Positions 57,112 to 64,000 of a stretch of DNA of 64,000 nt are shown one piece after another. The translations under genes and the position numbers were made by a program. The stretch comes from Rummeliibacillus stabekisii. Lineage in GTDB: Bacteria; Bacillota; Bacilli; Bacillales_A; Planococcaceae. The notes beneath the pieces are model-generated. The model saw nothing but the letters and a program-made list of their open reading frames with translations. It was not told the DNA's origin and searched no databases. Where the stretch lies: assembly GCF_007988965.1 (NCBI RefSeq), contig NZ_BJVD01000003.1, positions 62,001 through 126,000 on the forward strand, given 5' to 3'. Position 1 is the first letter of the stretch, and every line of letters begins with the position of its first letter.

Positions 57112-58292
57112 GATAATGCCACTTCCTTTGCCGTAGGTATATGACACGTTATCCTCATACCAGCATTCAATTTCGAATAAAATTCCACTGTACCTGCCAA
57201 TGCCGATATTCGATCTTTCATTGAACGTAAGCCAAACCCTAAATGTAATTCACTAAAACCTATTCCATTATCTTCAATGAGAACAATCAATTCTTCTTGA
57301 TTAAAAGAAATAGTTACATTAATAATGGTAGCCTGCCCATGTTTTTTTGCATTTGTAAGACCTTCTTGTATACAACGAATAATGGCAAACTTTACCCTTT
57401 CGCCGACTTTGGTCGCTTCTCCTTCGACTATCAGTTTTATATCCGTTGATGTATGTTTCATAAAATCAACAATCAATTCTTGCACAGATTCAATAAGTGT
57501 TTGATGAGACACGGGCGACATCTGGTGAATTGTCTTTCTCACATCTTGCAATCCACCTCGTACTAAATCCGAAATCTCTTTTATACTTTTTTCTGCTTCT
57601 AATTTATCTGCCCGATATAGAAAAGGAAGAGCATCTAAACACGTTATGACTGAGGTGAAAATATGGCCTACTGTATCGTGCAAATCTTGTGAAACTCGAT
57701 TTCGTTCTTCCTTAATCGTCAGTTCCTCAATCTTTTTTGAGTAATATACCAACTCCTCGTTTTTTACCTCAATGGAAGCAATTAACGTTTTATTTGCGTT
57801 ATTGACAAGTGTCATCCTTCCTAAACATAACCCGATACCATAAAAAATAGTTGTATCAATGACGCGAGCAAAGAAACCCTCATCAGCGAAGAGATCACCA
57901 GCCAATGTGCCAGCAAAAAAAAGAGAAGTATATAAGAGAGGCCCTAACCAAATTAACGGCTTCACTTGACAAGCATAAGCTACAGTAAGCATAGGCCAGA
58001 ATAGAAAACTGTAAGTCTCTGATATTTCATATTGGATCGATAGGTAAATAAAAGCTGAACCCGTTAGCAATACCTCAGCAAATACATACTTAGGAAATTT
58101 TATAAACCCAGGCCTATAAAAGAGGTGGGGTATTATGTATAAACTAATAGCCCAAAAAAGTAAAATCCACTTGTTCAAGCCTGTCGTACCTATGACTATC
58201 AAGTAGCCAATATTCGTAATCCATATTGTACGAATAAGAAATAGAACATAGTCCAACCAACACCATTTTCTCTGCTCCTTAATTGCATTCAT
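57108..58292 (-). CDS. NarL-type sensor histidine kinase (HisKA_3)
   Basis: 394 residues from the ATG at 58292 (GGGGGA upstream). Four to five membrane helices at the N-terminus with very short loops suggest sensing within or at the membrane, as in LiaS/DesK-type kinases. The HisKA_3 dimerisation box EERNRVSQDLHDTVGHIFTSV holds the phosphorylated His, and the ATPase domain has N box EGLTNAKKHG and G box IEDNGIGF ... GLRSMKDRI. Co-transcribed with the response regulator. Confidence 0.92.
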   Translation of the reverse strand: MNAIKEQRKWCWLDYVLFLIRTIWITNIGYLIVIGTTGLNKWILLFWAISLYIIPHLFYRPGFIKFPKYVFAEVLLTGSAFIYLSIQYEISETYSFLFWPMLTVAYACQVKPLIWLGPLLYTSLFFAGTLAGDLFADEGFFARVIDTTIFYGIGLCLGRMTLVNNANKTLIASIEVKNEELVYYSKKIEELTIKEERNRVSQDLHDTVGHIFTSVITCLDALPFLYRADKLEAEKSIKEISDLVRGGLQDVRKTIHQMSPVSHQTLIESVQELIVDFMKHTSTDIKLIVEGEATKVGERVKFAIIRCIQEGLTNAKKHGQATIINVTISFNQEELIVLIEDNGIGFSELHLGFGLRSMKDRISALAGTVEFYSKLNAGMRITCHIPTAKEVALS

Positions 58293-58486
58293 ACTTTTAT
58301 ATCCCCCAACTTCCGCATCTATACCATTATGCCTAAAATCCCTTGCCATTTCATTCATATAATTGTACTTCAGTTTACAATTTTACCTAAATTTTAACAC
58401 AAATTCATTAATTTATTATAAGGCTTTATTCAAACCCAATTGTTGAATAAAAATTTCATATTGGTTACCTTACTATCTAATTGTGT

Positions 58487-58978
58487 TTAGTTTGTAATAT
58501 CTTTCGAATTAGGAGAATTACGATTAATAACTTGGAAGTAAATTATTGCTGAACATCCTATACACAAAAAACCACTCACTAATAAAACAAACAAAAGAAT
58601 TTTTCCACCTATGGTTGGAGAATTACAAATTAAATAACTAAGGAAAAATAATCCTCCACTTAAAATGAATAAATAAGATGAAAACCATTTATGCCTTTCT
58701 TTTAAGAAATAATATCCAATTAGAATTAGCAAATATAAACTGCTTATTGTCATAATAACTGGATAAGTGGGTTGGTATTTTATCGCATAAATAAAATAGT
58801 CTAATTGTGATATATCGCTACCTCTATGTACTTCTCCATGTAATAATTGAGAGAATGGGGTTGAATACTTCCATTCCCATGGATTTTCAATAATTGCGCT
58901 ACCCTCATACCATGCAACAATAGTAGACAAAAATAATAAGATAATGGTCATACCAAACTGAATGAAAAATCTTAGCAA
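58487..58978 (-). CDS. Polytopic membrane protein, unknown
   Basis: 163 residues with four hydrophobic helices (about 5-22, 78-95, 105-122, 130-152). The loop after helix 1 reads YEGSAIIENPWEWKYSTPFSQLL. The start is a TTG with GAAGGGTGA upstream. It precedes the two-component genes on the minus strand, with a gap of about 190 bases, and might be part of their stimulus or target set, but no family was recognised. Confidence 0.65.
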   Translation of the reverse strand: MLRFFIQFGMTIILLFLSTIVAWYEGSAIIENPWEWKYSTPFSQLLHGEVHRGSDISQLDYFIYAIKYQPTYPVIMTISSLYLLILIGYYFLKERHKWFSSYLFILSGGLFFLSYLICNSPTIGGKILLFVLLVSGFLCIGCSAIIYFQVINRNSPNSKDITN

Positions 58979-59114
58979 ATAAAATCACCCTTCAATATCC
59001 TTTTTATATAGTTTTCGTCACATTTGATTTTCTTTACTTCATCCTCTAACTATTTCGTTAGAGAAAAAAAGAATTGAACTTAAGTTATATTAACTTTTAA
59101 TCTAGCACTTACTA

Positions 59115-60047
59115 TTAATAAGGTATGATGACACCTACACTCACATGATTTACCGAATCTTTTTTAATTAACGGCAACAAATCTTGGACCTTTCCTGTTA
59201 CAATGACGCCACTAACCAATACAGCGCCTTTTTGTCGGATTGATTTTAAAAGTGGTTTTACATGAGTATCTTTTTCATCTTCTTTAGACAGATTTGATAA
59301 TCTCACCCTGAAGTTTTCTACGTCTTTTTCTATCCCTTCTATCCCTTTTTTAGGAGCTGTAATTGTAAAACCATATGCGTAGTCACCTATTACATACCTA
59401 GGCATTATTGATATATCTGCATCCGGGTTTTGAACCCACGCCCATTGGGCAGTTGGAAATTGATTTAGCATTTGATGGGTACTCATTTCTTCCTTAAATG
59501 AAATAGCTAATTCCACAATGTTGAATAATGGTAAAGACCTTAGAAATTCCCTGTCATCCTCTATCTTTTTTCCACCGGGGACATAAAAATTAACCACTCT
59601 TTGTCCATTTCGATAATATTGTTGCTCATTATTTGAAGAAGCTGTTATCTCATTATTATAAATAGTTGTTGGAGAATCGTAGATTTTAAACCAAGTTTGT
59701 TCGTTATACCATGTGTACGGAATTCCCGCAACATCTTTTACATATTGATCTTGATTAATAGAAGATTCTAAATTATAACTAGTTGTAGATTTATCATAAC
59801 GTATATTCGCACCATAAACTTCGCTTTGGTCCCTTTTCACTGAAAGATATTCCGACATCGAACGCTGCATTTGATAATGCGCAATAATAAAAATAAACCC
59901 TATAACTAATAAGACACCTATCGTAACTATTGTGGATATAATAATTGTCTTCTTTAATGATTTCCTTTTAGCTTTTTTTATAAGTGGTTGGAACCCATCA
60001 TTCTTATTGAAAATAGAATCTTTATCCAAAACGTTGAACCTCCTCAA
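59115..60047 (-). CDS. Anti-sigma factor of the ECF pair (YhdL-like)
   Basis: 310 residues: a basic cytoplasmic N-terminus (about 1-33, including PLIKKAKRKSLKKT), a single membrane helix (about 34-56), then a large extracytoplasmic domain. The layout and the segments SVKRDQSEVYGANIRY, VVNFYVPGG and PRYVIGDYAYGFTI resemble the sigma-factor-regulator N- and C-terminal domain family. Its start overlaps the sigma factor gene by 26 bases. Release of the sigma factor on an envelope signal is the expected role. Confidence 0.82.
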   Translation of the reverse strand: MRRFNVLDKDSIFNKNDGFQPLIKKAKRKSLKKTIIISTIVTIGVLLVIGFIFIIAHYQMQRSMSEYLSVKRDQSEVYGANIRYDKSTTSYNLESSINQDQYVKDVAGIPYTWYNEQTWFKIYDSPTTIYNNEITASSNNEQQYYRNGQRVVNFYVPGGKKIEDDREFLRSLPLFNIVELAISFKEEMSTHQMLNQFPTAQWAWVQNPDADISIMPRYVIGDYAYGFTITAPKKGIEGIEKDVENFRVRLSNLSKEDEKDTHVKPLLKSIRQKGAVLVSGVIVTGKVQDLLPLIKKDSVNHVSVGVIIPY

Positions 60048-60525
60048 TCACTTTTCTAACTTTCTTTTTTGCTCTGACTAACATTGTTTTAATTGATTTA
60101 TCTGTAGTACCATAAATAATAGCTATATCCTTTAAGGTCAATTCTCCACAATATTTGAGGAGCAAAAGTTCCGCATCTTTTTGTGGTATTTTACCTAGAC
60201 ACTCTGACAGCATTGTATGTAATTCATTTTTTATCATTATGTCCTCTGGTGTTGTCCAATCTAATAAATCTTCTATCTTAACGGAATTCACATATTTATC
60301 TTTATACTTACGCTTCCTTAAGCTATCGTAATATTTATTGATTGCAACTCTGAAAAGCCACGCATCAATATAATCTTCCTGGATTGTATCTAAATATTGG
60401 ACAAACTGAATAGCAGTTTCCTGAATGATATCTTCCGCATCCTCTTTGATAGCCCCCATTTTTATTAAAAGAAAATATACAGCTTTCAATTTTTTATTTA
60501 TGTACATTCCTAATTGTTCATCCAT
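60022..60525 (-). CDS. ECF-type RNA polymerase sigma factor
   Basis: 167 residues from the ATG at 60525 (AGGAGGGTGG upstream; a GTG two codons earlier overlaps the ribosome site). Region 2 includes AEDIIQETAIQFVQYLDTIQ and AWLFRVAINKYYDSLRKRKYK; region 4 includes PQKDAELLLLKYCGELTLKDIAIIYGTTDKSIKTMLVRAKKKVRK. Regions 1 and 3 are missing, as in all ECF factors. It is co-transcribed with its anti-sigma gene. A GAAAC and a CGTT lie upstream but are spaced too closely for a classical ECF promoter. Confidence 0.92.
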   Translation of the reverse strand: MDEQLGMYINKKLKAVYFLLIKMGAIKEDAEDIIQETAIQFVQYLDTIQEDYIDAWLFRVAINKYYDSLRKRKYKDKYVNSVKIEDLLDWTTPEDIMIKNELHTMLSECLGKIPQKDAELLLLKYCGELTLKDIAIIYGTTDKSIKTMLVRAKKKVRKVIEEVQRFG

Positions 60526-60818
60526 AACCACCCTCCTAAATAATTAACGAATGAGTTTCTAAAAAGTAAACAATACATAAAACAATTCATAAAAAAGATA
60601 GCCTTCTTTTAAGACTATCCGATAACTTGCCATATTAAAAACTCTATATCATTCATCTAATAACCCCTAGTCAGCAAATAGCATAAAGAAAGATGAATCT
60701 GATTCAATACTTAAGTAGAAAGTATATATGACCGATTATCTGTATTGGAGGGTGTAGTCAATAATCCAGGTAGGAAAACTAAACGGTTAATAAAAGACCT
60801 CAAGCTGGGATCAAATAA
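60526..60818. other. Intergenic region between ECF genes and lipoprotein gene
   Basis: It holds the terminator of the lipoprotein gene (60591-60619) and the promoter region of the sigma factor gene. Otherwise AT-rich, with no coding sequence seen. Confidence 0.6.
60591..60619 (-). terminator. Terminator after lipoprotein gene
   Basis: GATAGCCTT (60597-60605) pairs with AAGACTATC (60611-60619), one wobble, followed on the minus strand by six T. Confidence 0.85.
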
Positions 60819-61259
60819 TTATTTTAGTTCAGATGTTTTTTCGCCAGAGAGAATTTCGAAGAGTTCTGCTGACTCATTCTTGTCTAAGTGAGCGTATTTA
60901 CTTTCAGCGTCAATGACAAGTTCTACCTTATCTTTATTTGGCCTTATCCAAAGTTCATACAATACAGCTTTTGCTTCTATGTTAGGATTTTTATATTGAA
61001 AGGCAAATTTATAATCAGCAGGTTGAGCAGGTTGCATATCTACTTTTACATTTTCCCAATCAATGTTATTTAATATCTCTCTCACTTTTGTTACTTGCTC
61101 ACTGTTGCTGATTTTTTTAAATTCTTCATAATTATTTTCATCACCAATACGCTTTTGAACCACGAGATTTTGTTCTTCATTTTTTATTGGATTTGTACAA
61201 CCCGATATGAAAATTAAAAGGATTCCTATAAAAACAATTAAAAACTTAAAATTTTTCAA
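60819..61259 (-). CDS. Putative lipoprotein, unknown
   Basis: 146 residues. Signal peptide KNFKFLIVFIGILLIFISGC with a lipobox (ISGC, acylated Cys21). The mature part has no recognised domain; it contains VTKVREILNNIDWENVKVDMQPAQPADYKF and ends in an acidic segment. It precedes the ECF operon on the same strand but is separated by a terminator. Surface anchoring is predicted; role unknown. Confidence 0.75.
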   Translation of the reverse strand: MKNFKFLIVFIGILLIFISGCTNPIKNEEQNLVVQKRIGDENNYEEFKKISNSEQVTKVREILNNIDWENVKVDMQPAQPADYKFAFQYKNPNIEAKAVLYELWIRPNKDKVELVIDAESKYAHLDKNESAELFEILSGEKTSELK

Positions 61260-61391
61260 GGCAATATCCCCTTTTATATAATTAGAAGTTTATTTTTTGG
61301 AAAAGCCCCAATTTTTCCCTTATGATTATAGCATATCTATCGAAAGCAACAATCTTTTAGAATACAGCCTAAATTAAAAAGCCCCGAATTA

Positions 61392-61711
61392 TTAGGACTC
61401 CTCTTCAATATTCGCTTCTTGCATTGCTTCTAGCTCACGTTTAGCGTGACTGTACGGTATTCTATCCTCTAGCCGACCCGATATTCGAGACTTATTGGCA
61501 AGCTGGTCGAGTTTATTTACCTCATGGTTTCCTTAATCGGATTTTGCGTGTAATGTTGCTTGAGTTTTTGGAAAAGTACGCGCATATCATGAGAACCTAA
61601 CCCCTTTGTTAATTCACGTGCCAATTCCATATCTTCTGCTGTAATTTCTCGGGCGAGGTCTAACTTTTGGCGTATCTGCTACTGTTGATAACGTGCGTTA
61701 GTTATTGTCAT
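61392..61711 (-). pseudogene. Small accessory gene of the integrated element, broken
   Basis: Begins MTITNARYQQ, hits a TAG at codon 11, and continues QIRQKLDLAREITAEDMELARELTKGLGSHDMRVLFQKLKQHYTQNP. A frameshift follows, then VNKLDQLANKSRISGRLEDRIPYSHAKRELEAMQEANIEEES and stop at 61392. It starts 4 bases after the recombinase remnant stop, on the same strand, so the two formed one operon. Highly charged helical protein, family unknown. Confidence 0.7.
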
Positions 61712-61715
61712 AGTG

Positions 61716-62101
61716 TTATTTGTCTCCGTTAATGTCTTTTACGGATTTTAAGTCTAAGATCTGTAACAAACCATTATCAAAGCAACGCTCTAGGAACGCC
61801 CTCAAACACTTTAAGCGAATTAATTTTGTCTGTGGCTTTATATTCAGTGACACAAGTCAATCGTATATAGAGTCAGCATTTATATCCTTCATGTAACTAT
61901 GTCGGTCTTTTTTTAAAGCCATTCACATACATTTCATAATCGCTAATAGTGCGTGGTCTTAATCCGGCGACTTGCATTTGGTTGACGACTTAAGCGCTTT
62001 TCAATCGTAAAATCTTCGCGATGATTCGGCTGTTTCTGTCCATCAGCGAAAATACCGTTTAAATCGGTAGCTACTCGTAAGCCAGTCCGCTTTTTAGACA
62101 A
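61716..62101 (-). pseudogene. Broken tyrosine recombinase N-terminal (core-binding) gene, copy A
   Basis: Reassembled from three frames: LSKKRTGLRVATDLNGIF, FTIEKRLSRQPNA, then after a frameshift RPRTISDYEMYVNGFKK, after a second one at an A-run DRHSYMKDINADSIYD, a TGA where Trp is expected, then LVSLNIKPQTKLIRLKCLRAF, LERCFDNGLLQILDLKSV and stop. This is the SAM-like core-binding domain of phage integrases. The catalytic domain is absent; the reconstructed gene would be only about 128 codons. AGGAGG lies before the TTG start. It lies about 125 bases from the tRNA-Arg 3' end. Confidence 0.8.
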
Positions 62102-62205
62102 CAAAAAAACCTCCTGTCGATTAAGACCGGAAGTCGAGTGTTTACGGTTATTTGACCGTCACTTTGACCGATTGCTTAATCGCCAAGAGGCGTTGATATA
62201 ACGCG
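62023..62205 (-). repeat. Duplicated recombinase 5' region (copy A of the 53.5-kb repeat)
   Basis: Matches 53522-53699 over about 180 bp in the same orientation, with mostly single-base differences. It covers the first codons, the ribosome site and the upstream control region with two CGGTCAAA direct repeats (CGGTCAAAGTGA then CGGTCAAATAACCG) and an imperfect TCGA-ended palindrome. Confidence 0.8.
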
Positions 62206-62225
62206 GTTTATCACCGTTTAAATTA

Positions 62226-62299
62226 CGTCCCAGGAGAGATTCGAACTCCCGACCGTACGCTTAGAAGGCGTATGCTCTATCCAGCTGAGCTACTGGGAC
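62226..62299 (-). tRNA. tRNA-Arg (anticodon TCT)
   Basis: Cloverleaf read on the minus strand: acceptor GTCCCAG/CTGGGAC, D-arm GCTCAGCTGGATAGAGC, anticodon stem TACGC/GCGTA with loop CTTCTAA (anticodon TCT, reads AGA), variable CGGTC, T-arm GGGAGTTCGAATCTCTC, discriminator G. CCA is not encoded. The recombinase remnant lies directly beyond its 3' end, the usual integration side. Confidence 0.95.
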
Positions 62300-62376
62300 A
62301 AGTTGTCTTCATGAAGTATTATCATGAGGACAATATTTATTATAGCAGGTTTAGAGAATAAGTCAACGCTAATTTG

Positions 62377-62877
62377 CTAAATTACTAAATTTTTTTCTGC
62401 AATAATTTGTTTTTCTTCTGTATAAAAGGAAACAGACCAACTATTGCCAGTCTTTTCGATTATCGCATAGCTTTTTTCTTTACGGCCTCTTGGCAGTAAA
62501 AGGCTTCCTGGATTGACATAAAGGATCTCATCAACCAGTTCTACACCTAGGAAATGGGAATGACCGAACAGCACTACATCTGCTCCAACTTCTCTCGCTC
62601 GGAATGATAAGGCGTTTAAATTCGATTTGACGCCAAACAAATGGCCATGTGTTATAAAAATGGTCTCACCGTTTATTTCCTTGATGACTTCAGTAGGAAA
62701 GTTCATATCATAATCACAGTTGCCTCTGACTTTATACACATCTTCCAGCTCTGGCGCATCAAACGGAAGCTCACTGTCACCGCAATGAAAGATGGCATCA
62801 ACATCTAAGTTTTGTTTCTTCACTTCTTGTATTATAGCTGCATCGCCATGTGTATCGCTCATAACCAATATTTTCAT
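62377..62877 (-). CDS. YfcE/YsnB-family metallophosphoesterase
   Basis: 166 residues. Calcineurin-like phosphodiesterase motifs: VMSDTHGDAAI (D-x-H), HCGDSEL, VRGNCDYD (GNCD), ITHGHLFGV and FGHSHFLGVELVDEILYVNPGS. All metal ligands are present. Enzymes of this family hydrolyse phosphodiesters with Mn; the cellular substrate is unknown. GGGGAGGGAAG ribosome site. It follows rdgB as in B. subtilis (ysnA-ysnB). Confidence 0.93.
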   Translation of the reverse strand: MKILVMSDTHGDAAIIQEVKKQNLDVDAIFHCGDSELPFDAPELEDVYKVRGNCDYDMNFPTEVIKEINGETIFITHGHLFGVKSNLNALSFRAREVGADVVLFGHSHFLGVELVDEILYVNPGSLLLPRGRKEKSYAIIEKTGNSWSVSFYTEEKQIIAEKNLVI

Positions 62878-62892
62878 AGGTGCTTCCCTCCC

Positions 62893-63486
62893 CTATTGGA
62901 GCCAAGTAGGCAAATCACTTGCAAGCTTGCGGATTGCATTGCCGCGATGTGATAAACTACCTTTTTCTGCTGGCGTCATTTCTGCCATTGTCTTTTCTTT
63001 TTCTGGCACATAAAAAATAGGGTCATATCCAAAGCCTTGGTCGCCTCGTCTTTCAGTCAAAATCACGCCTTCACACGTACCTTTCACTGTTTCTGTCGGC
63101 ACATCTGGACCTGCGATAGCTAGGCAGCATGTAAAACGGGCTGTGCGATCTTCTGTAGAAACGCCTTCTAAATTCCGAAGGGCCTTATCCATATTTGCTT
63201 CGTCATCATGGTCTCCTGCATAACGCGCTGAATATACGCCTGGTTCACCGTGTAGAGCGTCTATTTCAAGGCCGCTATCATCTGCTATAACATAGGTATG
63301 TAATCGATTAGCGACTGTCTCAGCTTTTAATACGGCGTTTTCTTCGAATGTACTTCCTGTTTCTTCGATTTCCATATCAGGTGCCACATCGAATAATGTT
63401 AGTACTTCAAATCCTAATGGCTCAAAAATAGCTTCAAAGTCTTTTGCTTTTCCTTTGTTTTTTGTTGCAATAATAATTTGTTTCAT
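62893..63486 (-). CDS. rdgB: Non-canonical purine NTP pyrophosphatase RdgB/HAM1
   Basis: Removes dITP/XTP from nucleotide pools. 197 residues. Motifs: IIATKNKGKAKDFEAIF (N-terminal substrate loop), VIADDSGLEIDALHGEPGVYSARYAG, GFGYDPIFYVPE and AEKGSLSHRGNAIRKL, all intact. In B. subtilis rph and gerM separate it from racE; here only a terminator-bearing 82-base gap lies between it and murI. Confidence 0.96.
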   Translation of the reverse strand: MKQIIIATKNKGKAKDFEAIFEPLGFEVLTLFDVAPDMEIEETGSTFEENAVLKAETVANRLHTYVIADDSGLEIDALHGEPGVYSARYAGDHDDEANMDKALRNLEGVSTEDRTARFTCCLAIAGPDVPTETVKGTCEGVILTERRGDQGFGYDPIFYVPEKEKTMAEMTPAEKGSLSHRGNAIRKLASDLPTWLQ

Positions 63487-63532
63487 TATGTACGCCCCTT
63501 TCTTCTCTAGGTTATTTTAGCATGTTTCCAAT

Positions 63533-63563
63533 TGAAAAGCCCGAAACATGATGTCTCGGGCTT
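63533..63563 (-). terminator. Terminator between murI and rdgB
   Basis: AAGCCCGA (63537-63544) pairs with TCGGGCTT (63556-63563), followed on the minus strand by TTTTC. Confidence 0.8.
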
Positions 63564-63567
63564 CGCA

Positions 63568-64000
63568 CTATAGTTGTATTCGTTTGACTTGCAAATCTTT
63601 TAAGGGTAACCAACTGCTTGCGATGGACTGAAAAATAGGTACCGAACCTGTTGTATAGAAAAGATGCTTAGGTGGGTGTTCATCCATTCTTTCAATATGC
63701 AGAAACTCAAGTGTTTCTTTCACATGCTTTGCAGTTTCTTCTGCAGAAGATACCACATGCACTTCTTCTCCAACTACATCTTCAATCAATTCTTGAATAA
63801 TTGGATAATGTGTACAGCCTAAAATCATTGTATCAAACCTACTATTTTTCAATGGAGCTAGTGTTTCTTCTACTAGATTCCGTGCAAACTCACCCTGATA
63901 TTGGCCGCTTTCCACAAGCGGCACAAGCCTTGGACAAGCAAGCGCTGTGATAGAGCTAGAAGAATTCAACGAATATATTGCATTTTCGTATGCTCCACTT
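63568..64000 (-). CDS. murI: Glutamate racemase, 5' end cut by window edge
   Basis: Converts L- to D-glutamate for peptidoglycan. The frame is open to the window edge (SGAYENAIYSLNSSSSITALACPRLVPLVESGQY). The second catalytic cysteine lies in LGCTHYPII, and the C-terminal VSSAEETAKHVKETL is typical. The N-terminal catalytic Cys and the DxGxGG motif lie outside the window. About 144 codons visible. Confidence 0.93.
   Translation of the reverse strand, partial: SGAYENAIYSLNSSSSITALACPRLVPLVESGQYQGEFARNLVEETLAPLKNSRFDTMILGCTHYPIIQELIEDVVGEEVHVVSSAEETAKHVKETLEFLHIERMDEHPPKHLFYTTGSVPIFQSIASSWLPLKDLQVKRIQL

Noticed and set aside
59044-59063. Hairpin CTCTAAC/GTTAGAG as terminator
   Set aside because: The T run precedes rather than follows the stem on the minus strand, so it does not fit an intrinsic terminator in either direction.
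1-64000. CRISPR arrays, rRNA operons and complete insertion sequences
   Set aside because: No regularly spaced repeats, rRNA sequence, or transposase with terminal inverted repeats were seen.

Overview
The window is a chromosomal segment of a low-GC, spore-forming Gram-positive bacterium. Gene order and protein sequences fit Bacillales, most likely the Lysinibacillus/Solibacillus/Planococcaceae group; this is inferred from synteny with the Bacillus subtilis comC-mre-min-spoIVF and hemAXCDBL regions plus a Gram-positive type IV pilus locus. No database search was possible.

Layout. (1) 1-7.3 kb, minus strand: the morphogenesis and sporulation cluster spoIIB, maf-like, radC, mreB, mreC, mreD, minC, minD, spoIVFA, spoIVFB (the last cut by the window edge). 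The maf-like protein has lost all recognisable Maf catalytic motifs. (2) 7.4-19.5 kb: a type IV pilus locus. On the minus strand: VanW-like protein, pilB, pilT, pilC, major pilin, a 148-nt gap rich in RNA hairpins, pilM, pilN, pilO and prepilin peptidase. Three minor-pilin-like genes diverge on the plus strand. A membrane diguanylate cyclase follows (19.5-21.2 kb), then folC. In B. subtilis folC and comC are neighbours, so the pilus operon sits between them. (3) 22.6-24.3 kb: a tandem pair of RimK-like ATP-grasp genes on the plus strand. (4) 24.4-34.7 kb: valS with a T-box leader, a 63-aa membrane protein, a SpoVID reduced to its N-terminal part, and hemL-B-D-C-X-A. (5) 35-42 kb: engB, lonA, clpX, tig and a TPR gene (ysoA-like). 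(6) 42.3-44.9 kb: an amino acid permease and a purine nucleoside phosphorylase.

(7) 44.9-62.2 kb is an AT-rich accessory region: a nucleotidyltransferase-fold protein, an MBL-fold protein with a rubredoxin-like knuckle, a 47-aa Cys/Gly-rich protein, a methyltransferase pseudogene, a LacI/HisD-like/GntP catabolic module with a palindromic operator, a HAD phosphatase, a methyltransferase, an alpha/beta hydrolase with a tandem operator-like repeat, a two-component system, an ECF sigma/anti-sigma pair and a lipoprotein. It ends at tRNA-Arg(TCT), directly beside the decayed N-terminal part of a tyrosine recombinase. A second copy of that recombinase 5' end lies at 53.5 kb. (8) 62.4-64 kb returns to core genes: a YfcE/YsnB phosphodiesterase, rdgB and murI (cut by the edge).

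How the parts work together: the pilus genes encode extension and retraction motors, platform, assembly proteins, pilins and maturation peptidase, with a c-di-GMP synthase next door. The hem cluster runs glutamyl-tRNA to uroporphyrinogen III. mre/min/spoIVF set cell shape, division site and the sporulation sigma-K checkpoint. Most operons end in strong intrinsic terminators, several of them bidirectional between convergent genes.
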